The position numbers and the translations under genes are program-made. This document shows positions 18,312 through 26,589 of a DNA stretch of 64,000 nucleotides, one piece after another. This stretch comes from Acidovorax sp. sic0104. Lineage in GTDB: Bacteria; Pseudomonadota; Gammaproteobacteria; Burkholderiales; Burkholderiaceae_C. Numbering within the stretch: the first letter of the stretch is position 1; each line of letters begins with the position of its first letter. The notes under the pieces were generated by a model that saw nothing but the letters and a program-made list of their open reading frames with translations, did not search any database and had not been told where the DNA came from. The DNA is taken from NCBI RefSeq assembly GCF_019219095.1, contig NZ_JAHUWH010000007.1:230760-294759 (forward strand), given 5' to 3'.

Positions 18312-18977
18312 ATGAGCAAGAAACAAGGTGGCAAGGCCCATGCTGCTAGCTGCCCAAACTGCAGCAGGGAGGTCGAGGACGATAAAGACACGGGGTGTGT
18401 GCTGGCGGCTCTGGTACAGGTGATTCGCGATCGCGAGGAGCTGACCGAGGAGCAGGTCCTCGCGATCCATGCATCGTGCGACGCAGACGCTCTGTGGGAG
18501 GCGTTGGCCCCGGTGATAGACCAGCTCCAAGCTGGTGGGTTCGCCTGGAACACACCTCACGGCGAAGCCAGCGTTTCCGACCAACCCACTCCATCTATCG
18601 ATCCCTTGCCCGCGTCGCAACTCCCCATGGAGTTGGAGTGGACCATGGGTGATGACGGGCCAGAACTTGGTGTGAGCGCCCATGGCTACTTCGTTGTGAA
18701 GCCCCACCTCGATGTAGGGCTGATGAACAAGGTGGACCCGATGGAGTGTTGGGGGATCAGCCCCACGCTGGCGAAGTTGATCGACGACCTCAATTCGGCT
18801 CTGCCCGAGGCCCTGGAAGACGCCATCAACGCAGGATGCCTGCGCCTGCAACAGGCGGCGGGTATCCGTGATGGGGGCTACGCCGGCATCTACTTCAGCG
18901 ACGCCGCCAAGCGGGTCCCAGTGTCTGAGGTCCTCGCGGAATACATCGTTCGCGACGTCAACACTACCCGCGAATAG
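18312..18977 (+). CDS. Hypothetical protein with N-terminal zinc-ribbon-like pair
   Basis: A 221-residue protein. Near the N-terminus it has CPNC and a later single cysteine. A helical stretch (about 40-85) and an acidic centre follow. It is controlled by leader copy 12 and is monocistronic. No family was recognised. Confidence 0.75.
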   Translation: MSKKQGGKAHAASCPNCSREVEDDKDTGCVLAALVQVIRDREELTEEQVLAIHASCDADALWEALAPVIDQLQAGGFAWNTPHGEASVSDQPTPSIDPLPASQLPMELEWTMGDDGPELGVSAHGYFVVKPHLDVGLMNKVDPMECWGISPTLAKLIDDLNSALPEALEDAINAGCLRLQQAAGIRDGGYAGIYFSDAAKRVPVSEVLAEYIVRDVNTTRE

Positions 18978-19016
18978 CAAGACCCAACAGCAATGCTGCG
19001 GTAGGTCAACAACCAA

Positions 19017-19085
19017 CCCATGACGGGCACCCGCTGCCCATTGTGGCCGGGCACCCGTCTTCTTACCAAAAGAGGAAACGGAAAT
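19017..19085 (+). promoter_or_regulatory. Bistable leader copy 13
   Basis: H1 has the inner stem GGGCA with TGCCC. H2 pairs GACGGG with CCCGTC. H3 pairs CCGT with ACGG, with an inner TTCTT/AAGA pairing that hides AGAGGA. Confidence 0.7.
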
Positions 19086-19739
19086 ATGAGCAAGCGCAAG
19101 GACCAGGCAGAACAGGCGGACAAGGCCTTCGCTGACTACGACTTCGGAAGTAGCGTCGAGGTGACGGACACGTCTGGCTGGGAGTACACCACCCCCGGCG
19201 ATGAGCGGAAGCGAAAGGTTTTCGTGGAAACTGAGCGTGAAGACGACGGGCCGGCACCTCGCTCGGTGCTGACCTTCACCGTCCGATTTGACCCCGAATC
19301 GGGCTCTTTGGTCGAGGCGACCGCCATCGACGGGAACGGGCAGGTCTGGGGAGCGATGTCTGATCGAGCCGCTATCCCGCAAACGAATGGGGGTTCCGCA
19401 CCATGTCCCGAGATCGCTGCGAGTGCTATGCGCGAGTACAAGGTACTGGGGGCGCACGAAAACGGCAACTTCTTTGAGATTCGCGTCGAAGCGACTGATC
19501 CAGTGCACGCATTTGGCGCGGCAGCGCTGAGGTTGCAAGCGGCCGATGGTGAGGGGGATCCGGAGTTTCACGTGGCGCTTCTCGCGGACGTTCGTTACGA
19601 ACTGCCCGGTGATTCAGTGGTTTCTATGACGACGGTGCTCGACGCTGAACAGGCAGAGGTGTTTGGAATCGGACCTCAAAGACCATCGAACCAGCGGGCG
19701 GTTGAAGCGGTATGCCAATATGGGCATAATTCCCGATGA
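19086..19739 (+). CDS. Hypothetical protein, paralogue of the gene at 21751
   Basis: A 217-residue acidic protein. ATG 19086 follows GAGGAAACGG and leader copy 13. Residues about 10-95 align with the product at 21751: a KAF.DYDFG block, a W.Y..G.ER.R.VFV block and TVRFDPESG are shared. The pair therefore arose by duplication and each kept a leader. The function of this family is unknown. It overlaps the toxin gene downstream by four bases. Confidence 0.75.
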   Translation: MSKRKDQAEQADKAFADYDFGSSVEVTDTSGWEYTTPGDERKRKVFVETEREDDGPAPRSVLTFTVRFDPESGSLVEATAIDGNGQVWGAMSDRAAIPQTNGGSAPCPEIAASAMREYKVLGAHENGNFFEIRVEATDPVHAFGAAALRLQAADGEGDPEFHVALLADVRYELPGDSVVSMTTVLDAEQAEVFGIGPQRPSNQRAVEAVCQYGHNSR

Positions 19740-20116
19740 TTCACCCGCCCCGCAAACCCATCAAATGGGTGGGTTCATCAAAGAAGGATCTCAAGGCGAT
19801 GCCCGAGGACGTTCAAGACGTTTTTGGGTTCGCTCTAGGGCTGGCCCAGTCTGGGCTGAAGCACGATGCGGCCAAGCCGCTGAAGGGCTTTGGCTCGGCC
19901 GGTGTATTGGAGGTCGTGGAGTGCGATGAAGGTGGCACCTATCGCGCCGTGTACACGGTGCGGCTGGCCCATTGGATCTATGTTCTGCACTGCTTCCAGA
20001 AGAAATCGACCAAAGGCGTCGAAACACCCAAGCCGGATGTTGATCTCATCAGGTCAAGGTTGTTCGACGCGCAGGAAGACCATGTCGCTTGGTCCAAACA
20101 AGCAAAAGGAAACTGA
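19736..20116 (+). CDS. HigB-like (RelE superfamily, Gp49-type) toxin
   Basis: The 126-residue basic product resembles the phage Gp49/HigB toxin family: an N-terminal KPIKWVGSSKKDLKAMP block, the GSAGVLEV strand, YRAVYTVRL and the C-terminal HCFQKKSTKG core typical of these mRNA interferases. It is directly followed by an HTH antitoxin gene, the toxin-first order usual for HigBA. The ATGA overlap with the unknown gene upstream places the module under leader copy 13. Confidence 0.88.
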   Translation: MIHPPRKPIKWVGSSKKDLKAMPEDVQDVFGFALGLAQSGLKHDAAKPLKGFGSAGVLEVVECDEGGTYRAVYTVRLAHWIYVLHCFQKKSTKGVETPKPDVDLIRSRLFDAQEDHVAWSKQAKGN

Positions 20117-20119
20117 AAA

Positions 20120-20440
20120 ATGACTGTCGAAATTGAAGTTGGCAGCACCAACGTGTACGCCGACCTCGGTTACACGGACGCCGCTGGAATGCAGCGGAAG
20201 GCCACACTGGCGGCAGAAATCGCACGGGCCATCAAGGCTCGTCGGCTTACCCAGGAAGCCGCAGCCGCCTTGCTTGATATCGATCAGGCGAAGGTGTCTA
20301 AGATCACTCGCGGCCAGTTTCGCGGAGTGAGTGAAGCGAAGATGCTTGAGCTAATTGCAAGGCTTGGCCACGATGTCACTATCACCGTGGGCAAGACCAA
20401 GCGGCAAGGCTCGGGCAAGATCAAGCTAGCGTTCGCCTAG
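20120..20440 (+). CDS. HigA-like XRE antitoxin
   Basis: The 106-residue product has a helix-turn-helix from about residue 40 to 80 (LTQEAAAALLDIDQAKVSKI), the HTH_37 type found in HigA partners of Gp49-like toxins. It should neutralise the upstream toxin and repress their promoter. The start lies 3 bases after the toxin stop, with an AGGAAA site inside the toxin end. Confidence 0.88.
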   Translation: MTVEIEVGSTNVYADLGYTDAAGMQRKATLAAEIARAIKARRLTQEAAAALLDIDQAKVSKITRGQFRGVSEAKMLELIARLGHDVTITVGKTKRQGSGKIKLAFA

Positions 20441-20513
20441 ACCTAAACCCGAACCCCATTCCGAAAGGAGTCGGGGTTCGCTTCGGGCCCTCGATCTACC
20501 TATTTTCCCAAGC

Positions 20514-20537
20514 GCTCGGAATGAGCGTTTTGGAAAG
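20514..20537 (+). other. TTTCC/GGAAAG intergenic hairpin
   Basis: CCAAGCGCTC pairs with GAGCGTTTTGG, with TTT and AAAG at the base. It follows a CGAACCCC/GGGGTTCG hairpin at about 20450-20480 that may terminate the toxin-antitoxin transcript. Confidence 0.55.
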
Positions 20538-20574
20538 CAGATTCTTCCCTCCAGCATTTTGCTGGTGGATTGAT

Positions 20575-20632
20575 CGGCAGCTGGCCGTGTCATTCTGGCA
20601 AATCAGCATTCCAAGGCGAAAGCCATTTTCAA
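20575..20632 (+). repeat. CGGCAGCTGGCCG intergenic element
   Basis: The core CGGCAGCTGGCCG and the AGGCGAAAGCCATTTTC block match 18191-18246 and directly precede leader copy 14. Confidence 0.7.
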
Positions 20633-20693
20633 CCCTGACGGGCATCTTTGCCCTGGGGGCGAGGGTCCGTCTCTTCTTCGAAGGACGCGGCAA
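20633..20693 (+). promoter_or_regulatory. Bistable leader copy 14
   Basis: H1 has the inner stem GGGCA with TGCCC. H2 pairs GACGGGC with GTCCGTC. H3 pairs CCGT with GCGG and CTTC with GAAG, which contains the ribosome binding site. Confidence 0.7.
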
Positions 20694-21215
20694 ATGACAA
20701 AAACTCGGTTCGATACGGAAGCGGAGGCCTGCAGGCACAAGTGCTCGCACCAACTGCACCAAATGTCCGCAGAACCTATAGGGGGCGGCAAGTGGGGTCT
20801 GGTCTATCCGATTGAGAGCCACATCACGGTCCATGACGGCGCGCCTGACGGGATGCGACAACATAGTCTCCAATCTGGCATGACCACTCGCAAGGCGTGT
20901 AATGTTTCGGGCACGGAGCTGCCAGGAATACCTACGGCGAGTCTGAAGGCCCGTGTGCTCGACACGGTGTATGAGGAGAAGTACCTCCGGGTACTCGACG
21001 GGTTCCAGCTATTGGCGGCAGAGCACCTGAAGACCAATGTCGGCATCATCGTCGTCAATGGGGACTTCGGGCGAGGCCACTACCAAGCAGCGATCGCAGA
21101 GGCTGAGAGAGCAGGGTTGAAAACCCAGCGATTCTATGTTTATGCGGAGTCCGCGACTTACAGCGGCAGGGACGTTTGCGTAACTCTCTTCGCGGACATC
21201 TGGCCTACGGCGTAG
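20694..21215 (+). CDS. Hypothetical protein
   Basis: A 173-residue protein under leader copy 14. The C-terminal half has an alternating strand-helix pattern (GIIVVNGDFG.GHYQAAIAEAERAG), suggesting an alpha/beta fold, but no catalytic motif is clear. Function is unknown. Confidence 0.7.
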   Translation: MTKTRFDTEAEACRHKCSHQLHQMSAEPIGGGKWGLVYPIESHITVHDGAPDGMRQHSLQSGMTTRKACNVSGTELPGIPTASLKARVLDTVYEEKYLRVLDGFQLLAAEHLKTNVGIIVVNGDFGRGHYQAAIAEAERAGLKTQRFYVYAESATYSGRDVCVTLFADIWPTA

Positions 21216-21248
21216 GCAGATCAGCAGACAACAGGCACACGCCTATAA

Positions 21249-21312
21249 CCCTCCCGATGGGCACCAGACGCCCGCTGGGCAGGTGTCCGTCTCAACTCTA
21301 GGTGAACGGAAA
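21249..21312 (+). promoter_or_regulatory. Bistable leader copy 15
   Basis: H1 pairs GGGC with GCCC. H2 is a 10-bp helix, GATGGGCACC with GGTGTCCGTC, with a U-G pair where others have C-G. H3 pairs CCGT-c-TCA with TGAACGG around AGG. Confidence 0.75.
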
Positions 21313-21645
21313 ATGATAGTGAACGTGCAAACCAACAAAGGATCGCTCGACCTGGGCGAATCCTTGGAAACTCAGTCGAGCGCTCCAACTGCTCTAGCGG
21401 AAGGTGAGACTCGCTGGATCGGAAATTGGGAAGTCAGAAATTTTCACGGCTACTACCAGTCTCGCGAGGGCGGTACTGGGCCGTGGAAGTTTCACATCTC
21501 TAGTTTTGATTCGAGTTCAACCGGTCAATGCGGTTATTGCAGCTTGGTATTGGCGGGTGGCGGCCGCCTGGATGTCCCAATCGATGCGAGGGACCAAATC
21601 ATGGTGCTCGGCGTGAGGTACGGGCGCAAGAACTGGGCCCATTGA
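21313..21645 (+). CDS. Small hypothetical protein
   Basis: A 110-residue protein under leader copy 15. ATG 21313 is preferred over an in-frame start at 21283, which lies inside the leader. It is predicted beta-rich with two close cysteines (QCGYC). No family was recognised. Confidence 0.7.
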   Translation: MIVNVQTNKGSLDLGESLETQSSAPTALAEGETRWIGNWEVRNFHGYYQSREGGTGPWKFHISSFDSSSTGQCGYCSLVLAGGGRLDVPIDARDQIMVLGVRYGRKNWAH

Positions 21646-21688
21646 CCAAGTTGTCTCTCTCGGTTTTCGGCTGAGGGATCTTTCATCA

Positions 21689-21750
21689 CCCTGACGGGCA
21701 CGAGTTGCCCACAGGGCCGGTGTCCGTCTCTTTCACAAAGGAAACGGTAA
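21689..21750 (+). promoter_or_regulatory. Bistable leader copy 16 (best example)
   Basis: H1 is textbook: CCCTG with CAGGG and GGGCA with TGCCC. H2 pairs GACGGGCAC with GTGTCCGTC. H3 pairs CCGT with ACGG and TCTTT with AAAGGA, which contains the ribosome binding site. Only one of H1 or H2, and one of H2 or H3, can form at a time. Confidence 0.78.
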
Positions 21751-22458
21751 ATGCAAGGAAACGTGGAGCGTGAAGTAGCAGTGAATCAACTCTCCGACCC
21801 CGCGCAAGTCGAGCGCAACGACATGCTTAGAGGAAGGATGCAAGCTGCCATGGCCGACAGGGCTTTTGAGGCCTACAACTTTGGTGAAGGCGTGGTCGTA
21901 GTGGGGGTTAGCGACTGGGAATTCTATGCTGCAGGGCACGAGCGAAGTCGTGAGGTGTATGTGGGAATTGAAACTCGTGATAGCAGGAAGAATACATCCA
22001 CTCGGTTGGGCTTGACGGTACGATTTGACCCTCAAACAGGGGCGTTGGCTAAGGTCTATGCCCAGGACGCACTGGGCTCAATTTTTGGGTGCATGCCACA
22101 AGAGCAACTGGAGAAACTGAATGCTGAGCACCAGGTAAGGGTGTCAAATCCTGATGAGCCATTGCCTCGCCAGGCGCGTGGCGCCGCCGCCTATGAACCT
22201 ACGGTCGAGGACGTGGAAAACGTGCTTCGAAGCAATTCACTCGCGGTGGCGAATGCCAAAGGCAAGTCCTTCGACTCGATGGCGAACGAGATCCATGGTG
22301 ACCTGGACTTCGACCTGGTAGAACAGGCGGCGCTGACAGGCGACGACCTGGATGAACAAACGGACTACGCGAACGATGAGATCGCTCGCCAACTTCGTGA
22401 AAGGGGGATTCTTGAGCCTTTGAAACAGGCTTGTGATTCGCCCAGCCCTGGCATCTGA
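21751..22458 (+). CDS. Hypothetical protein, paralogue of the gene at 19086
   Basis: A 235-residue acidic protein under leader copy 16. Its residues about 35-120 share the RAF.AYNFG, W.FY..G.ERSREVYV and TVRFDPQTG blocks with the protein at 19086. The C-terminal 100 residues are different and acidic. It is the last gene of the array and ends 16 bases before a terminator. Confidence 0.75.
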   Translation: MQGNVEREVAVNQLSDPAQVERNDMLRGRMQAAMADRAFEAYNFGEGVVVVGVSDWEFYAAGHERSREVYVGIETRDSRKNTSTRLGLTVRFDPQTGALAKVYAQDALGSIFGCMPQEQLEKLNAEHQVRVSNPDEPLPRQARGAAAYEPTVEDVENVLRSNSLAVANAKGKSFDSMANEIHGDLDFDLVEQAALTGDDLDEQTDYANDEIARQLRERGILEPLKQACDSPSPGI

Positions 22459-22474
22459 TGCCAGTCCAGCAAAT

Positions 22475-22505
22475 ACCCTCAGTCGAAAGACTGGGGGTTT
22501 TTTTG
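22475..22505 (+). terminator. Rho-independent terminator
   Basis: CCCTCAGTC pairs with GACTGGGGG over a GAAA loop, followed by seven T. It marks the end of the leader-gene array. Confidence 0.88.
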
Positions 22506-22569
22506 GGCGTTGCTTTTAAATATTCCCAGGTGTCGATGAGGCGTACGGCCGGGAACGCTCCCATCAGCG

Positions 22570-22674
22570 CATAACCAACTTGTAGGCAGCAGTATCCGGG
22601 GCATCTTTGAGGTGTCCCACATCCAGTCTTGCCATGATCGCGAGCCGTCAAGGTACCGATGGTCCCCCATGTGT
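22570..22674 (-). pseudogene. Remnant of a CoiA-like gene 3' end
   Basis: This 105-bp block matches 26591-26695 without gaps at roughly 85% identity. On the minus strand it encodes nearly the same tail (RYLDGSRSW.DWMWDTSK.PRILLP) as the intact CoiA-like protein. A TGA stop lies just upstream of the similarity, so only the 3' end of a second gene copy remains. Confidence 0.7.
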
Positions 22675-22752
22675 CATGTGGGGGTCACCCTGCAGCACAC
22701 ACGCAGGACACTGGCGCGTGTGGTGTGTCCGTTCAATGCGTGGTCGAATCGT

Positions 22753-25038
22753 CTATTGCGCATCAATCCTGCCGGCACCGACCACATATTGTTTTTTGCC
22801 TGGAGCATCACCGGCGAGCTTGTGCGCATTGACCAGGACTGGGGGGATCAGCACAGGTCGGGTCTGCAGTAGCCCCTTGCCGAATCGCTGATTGAACCGC
22901 ACGAAACCGCGACGGTAGTGCGGCTTCACACCATGGCGCCCATGAGAGAGGGCCAAACCTTCCCCCACAGCACCAACCGTCTCGGGCCCCACATGGATCG
23001 CGTCTACGCTCGAATTGAGTCTTTGGTAGTGCTCCTTGCGCCTCTTCTTGCGGTTGAGTGCCGCAAGTGCCGCAGCCGCCTCGGCGTGCTCGTCCTTGCG
23101 CTGCACCCGCGCATCGCGTGAGTTCATGTAGAGCATAACCCCAGCGTACAGGTCCAGAGCTTGTTTTAGCAGCCCGTCTGCAAGGTCCATCTGGCTGTGC
23201 AAATCCGCCAGGGTGGACGCATCCCCGACGACCACGTTCAGGGTGGCAACTTCCATCAGGAAAGGGGCTGATCCATCCGCAGGGCCACTGGTGATGAATG
23301 TATCTAGCTGCAGGTGCTGAACGCCTGCCTCTTCCCAGCGCTGAGCCAGAACGCCGTCGATCAAGAACGCCTCGTCAAAATCTTCATCGTCGCTCTCATC
23401 GGAATAGGCTTGCGTGGGCGCCCGGAACACCAAGTACATCACATCGAATCCACCCTGCAGGAATTGAGAAGGGCAGTCCTCGCCAATATCTGTGTTCTGC
23501 AGGATCTCAACGAGCCCTGGAGTTACCTGAACGACAGCCCCGCCAGCCAGCTTGAACTGCGCAGCCAAGGCATGGGCACGCTCCGGGAGTAGCGCACGTT
23601 CATATGCGTGCATTGCCCACGGCAGATCGTCTGGACTCCCCCGCCAGAACCGTGCCATGTCGTTCTTCATGAGCGCAATTGGATCGCCAGCGCGGCTAAG
23701 GGACTCCTTGAAGGCTTGCCACACCTGAGGCTGATAGTGGCGACCGAGCGATGTCATGACACCATATTTCTCGATGACGAGAATAAAGGGCAGCTTTTCA
23801 ACGCCCGTAAGGTCGCCATCGACTTCCGGGTCCTCCCAGTCCAGGCTCTGAATCAAGGAAGAGGCGTCGCCAACGCCAGCAACACCGATCTTGACCATGG
23901 CACCATCCTGGCCGACCACATGCCCAGGATAGTCGTTGGCGCCAATCGGCGAGGCCAGTTCCGGCATAGCGACGTTCTTGATGCCTTGGGCGCGGCAGAA
24001 GTCAGCGATGATTCCAGCGTCTACTTCCAGCGGATTGCCTGAGCGGGGTATTCGCAGCGATTGGACTAGGATGTTCGCACGTGTCCAGATGGATATCAGC
24101 AACTGGTCCATGTAGGGAAGGCCATTGGGGACCAGCTTGGTGATCCGCGCTGACGCACCTTCGAGTTGTTCGCCAAGCTGGGATCTCAGGCGCCCTTCCA
24201 CCACGTTGCTGATCACCTGCTCGTTAACCATGCGGCGGGCAAACTCATTGGCAGCGGTCGCTGAGAGGCACTCGGGATGGATATACGTATCCCCGTCGAA
24301 TTTGGTTGCGGCCTCGGCCAGCAAACGCGTCATTTCTGGGGCTAGAGCTATATGGTCGAAGCCTGGGCACCAAATCTCCTCGTTGAACAGATCCGCAAGC
24401 GGCTCGTTCGTGCCAGTGACCACAGTTCCCCAGAGGATGTGCGCCAGGCTGGAGCTGTCCCCGGTCGAAGCTCGCGCTTGGGCCTCAACGGCCCTGGCCG
24501 CAAAATCTCCGACTCCGTAAAGGTGCCCCAGATCTCCCCTACCCACCGCCTCCGTTATCGTGATTCGCATTGGGCCTCCGAACGCGAGAGGGGGCAAGCA
24601 CATGGGGGCGGGTCCCCAATCAACACCGAACCCACTGGCCTCAGTGGCTTTGCTCCAGAAAGCTTTGGCGATGGCACCTGCGGCCACCAAGTCCGAATCC
24701 AACCGCACGAACAGCAGGCAGACCAACCACGCAAGCCCGTGCTGGTATCCCTCCGGAATCCGCGCAGCCAGACTGCCCCCATCAATACGGCTCACCACAA
24801 CGGCCCGCGTTCCCACAGCGCCCAGATGTCGGGCTATCGTGCGGTCATCGACCCGCTGCAGGCTGTTTTCGATTGCTACAACTCGCGACCAGTCCTTGTG
24901 AATTTGCGCGTCAACAATGGCCTCTTTGACCAGCGTGCGCACGTCGCCACCGTTGTTGATCTCGTGCGCCAGCTTCGCTGCCACAGGATTGGAAACATTG
25001 GCAGCAAGTCCTTGCGCTCGCGGCGGGCGGTGAGTCAT
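22753..25038 (-). CDS. Large hypothetical protein
   Basis: A 761-residue soluble protein. I chose ATG 25038, with AAGGA about 10 bases upstream, over an in-frame start at 25200. No ATPase, nuclease or helicase motif is visible. The region about 660-700 is basic (LNRKKRRKEHYQR), and the C-terminus ends with HYRRGFVRFN..RFGKG and LIPPVLVN, a tail style I associate with uncharacterised phage and plasmid proteins. Its only neighbour on the same strand is the gene at 25223, about 180 bases upstream. Confidence 0.75.
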   Translation of the reverse strand: MTHRPPRAQGLAANVSNPVAAKLAHEINNGGDVRTLVKEAIVDAQIHKDWSRVVAIENSLQRVDDRTIARHLGAVGTRAVVVSRIDGGSLAARIPEGYQHGLAWLVCLLFVRLDSDLVAAGAIAKAFWSKATEASGFGVDWGPAPMCLPPLAFGGPMRITITEAVGRGDLGHLYGVGDFAARAVEAQARASTGDSSSLAHILWGTVVTGTNEPLADLFNEEIWCPGFDHIALAPEMTRLLAEAATKFDGDTYIHPECLSATAANEFARRMVNEQVISNVVEGRLRSQLGEQLEGASARITKLVPNGLPYMDQLLISIWTRANILVQSLRIPRSGNPLEVDAGIIADFCRAQGIKNVAMPELASPIGANDYPGHVVGQDGAMVKIGVAGVGDASSLIQSLDWEDPEVDGDLTGVEKLPFILVIEKYGVMTSLGRHYQPQVWQAFKESLSRAGDPIALMKNDMARFWRGSPDDLPWAMHAYERALLPERAHALAAQFKLAGGAVVQVTPGLVEILQNTDIGEDCPSQFLQGGFDVMYLVFRAPTQAYSDESDDEDFDEAFLIDGVLAQRWEEAGVQHLQLDTFITSGPADGSAPFLMEVATLNVVVGDASTLADLHSQMDLADGLLKQALDLYAGVMLYMNSRDARVQRKDEHAEAAAALAALNRKKRRKEHYQRLNSSVDAIHVGPETVGAVGEGLALSHGRHGVKPHYRRGFVRFNQRFGKGLLQTRPVLIPPVLVNAHKLAGDAPGKKQYVVGAGRIDAQ

Positions 25039-25222
25039 GAAAGCTATCCTTGATGTTGTGGCTGCATTGCGCATGGTACGCAGGAATCGCACCCATGGCC
25101 GCCATGGAACGGCCATCAGTGATTCGAAGGTTTTTAGACCTGCCTTGCGAGTGCCCTCGATGTCGAGTCCACATCGTGGGGCATGCGGGTCTCGCCCCAA
25201 GCCCTAACCCAAAACATCACGA

Positions 25223-26317
25223 TCAAATGGTGTAAACACGATGCCAATCACACTGCCCCGGCGTGAGACCAGCTTCTTCTATGTCGGAAGCCGTCATAGG
25301 TTCAATCATTGGAACGTCTGCCATGCAAGCTCCTAGCTGGGCCGCTTTCACTGAGGATGGAGCGTATGCACGCGTTCGGGGCACGAATTGATGGATCGGC
25401 ACGCCATAGCGCTGGGACGCCGAATCCTTTGTCAGATCGAAAGAAATCAGCGCGTCGTGCGGAGCATTCACAAGGATCAGCGAAGCGGTGAATGAACTAT
25501 CCCAGCAGCTGTCGATTACTTCGCTGTGGACTTCTCGCATGCGTATGCGCCATTCGGCTACGCTCAGTTGGGCACTCACACTGGCAAGTCGATATGCCTT
25601 TACGGAGTCACCCAAATACTTGCTGCTGGCCCGTTTGAAATCAAGAATTCTGTCAACTTCATTGTTGAATTCCGCAACCATCACCGTGGAGTCTGTCCAG
25701 TAGCCTGTCCGTTCCCCGGGATGGCTGCCGAAGATGGCTCTGGTAGCAAGAAATGCTTTGCTTTCACTTCCATCCCAAAGATCAGAAAGGTTTGATTCGA
25801 AGGCGAATGCCTCTTCCATGAGTTCATCACTCCAAGGGGCTCCCTGGCCTATCCACGCGGCTTTGAAGAACAAACTGGCTCTCAATGGGTGACAACTGAT
25901 CGCGCCCTCAATTGCCTCCATTTCGTGATCTACACCACTGATGGCAGGGGGGCGCGACACAACCTGTTCAAAGGTCTTCCAATGCACGCATTCTTCATCG
26001 TCATGAATCTCGTCAATGTGGTTGTTAACGGTCACACCGAGTCGGGCCGGCAAAGATTCCTTCTTAAAGTATTCATCCAGTCCCGTTGCATGCTCAGTGA
26101 TTTGGTGCAGCCGATCTATCTCGCACATCGCGTCAAGGACTCTGGACATTCCTCGCCAACCGCTGAATCCATGACCAATGGCAAGCACTTCGTAGCATTG
26201 AGCTAAGGGCTGCTCGGTCACTCGCTTCAGTTGCTTGGCTTGGAAGGCGAAGCGGCCTCGGATAAAGCGCCAAAGCTCCGCAGTGAAATCGAACGTGGAG
26301 AGGGTAGGGGTGTCCAT
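25223..26317 (-). CDS. Hypothetical protein with small N-terminal LGY-type motif
   Basis: A 364-residue protein started at ATG 26317, which has GGAG 9 bases upstream; in-frame starts at 26329 and 26467 are possible. The N-terminus (QAKQLKRV..QPLAQCYEVLAIGHGFSGW) has the pattern of a short helical motif also seen at the start of the protein at 27836. The remainder is unrecognised. Confidence 0.7.
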   Translation of the reverse strand: MDTPTLSTFDFTAELWRFIRGRFAFQAKQLKRVTEQPLAQCYEVLAIGHGFSGWRGMSRVLDAMCEIDRLHQITEHATGLDEYFKKESLPARLGVTVNNHIDEIHDDEECVHWKTFEQVVSRPPAISGVDHEMEAIEGAISCHPLRASLFFKAAWIGQGAPWSDELMEEAFAFESNLSDLWDGSESKAFLATRAIFGSHPGERTGYWTDSTVMVAEFNNEVDRILDFKRASSKYLGDSVKAYRLASVSAQLSVAEWRIRMREVHSEVIDSCWDSSFTASLILVNAPHDALISFDLTKDSASQRYGVPIHQFVPRTRAYAPSSVKAAQLGACMADVPMIEPMTASDIEEAGLTPGQCDWHRVYTI

Positions 26318-26589
26318 CGTGAACTCCATAGGCTTGATGGCACGCCCGCTTGCCGTTGCCCATTGGGTACGGTGGATTGTCTGAATTTTGGGAGAGACGA
26401 TGCGGCGCGCTTTACCTTTGCGGGCGGGAGGGTTCTCGTCGCGGAACCGGTCAGCATCGTACTTCAAGCCGTTTTCGCATGCAAGACTCTTCTGCGTTGT
26501 GGCGTCAGTGCAGTCATCGGTCCGTACGATATTCCTCGATGTCGAGGCTCCATGCGGCCTGGACTACGGAAATCGCCGCTCCAATCCGC

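Noticed and set aside
129..21750. Repeated leaders as a CRISPR array or integron cassette sites
   Set aside because: Copies are 0.4-5 kb apart with genes between, vary in sequence while keeping pairing, and there is no Cas or integron integrase gene or attC core.
24352..25053. Plus-strand 233-codon frame
   Set aside because: It is antisense to the 761-residue gene and has no ribosome binding site or recognisable content.
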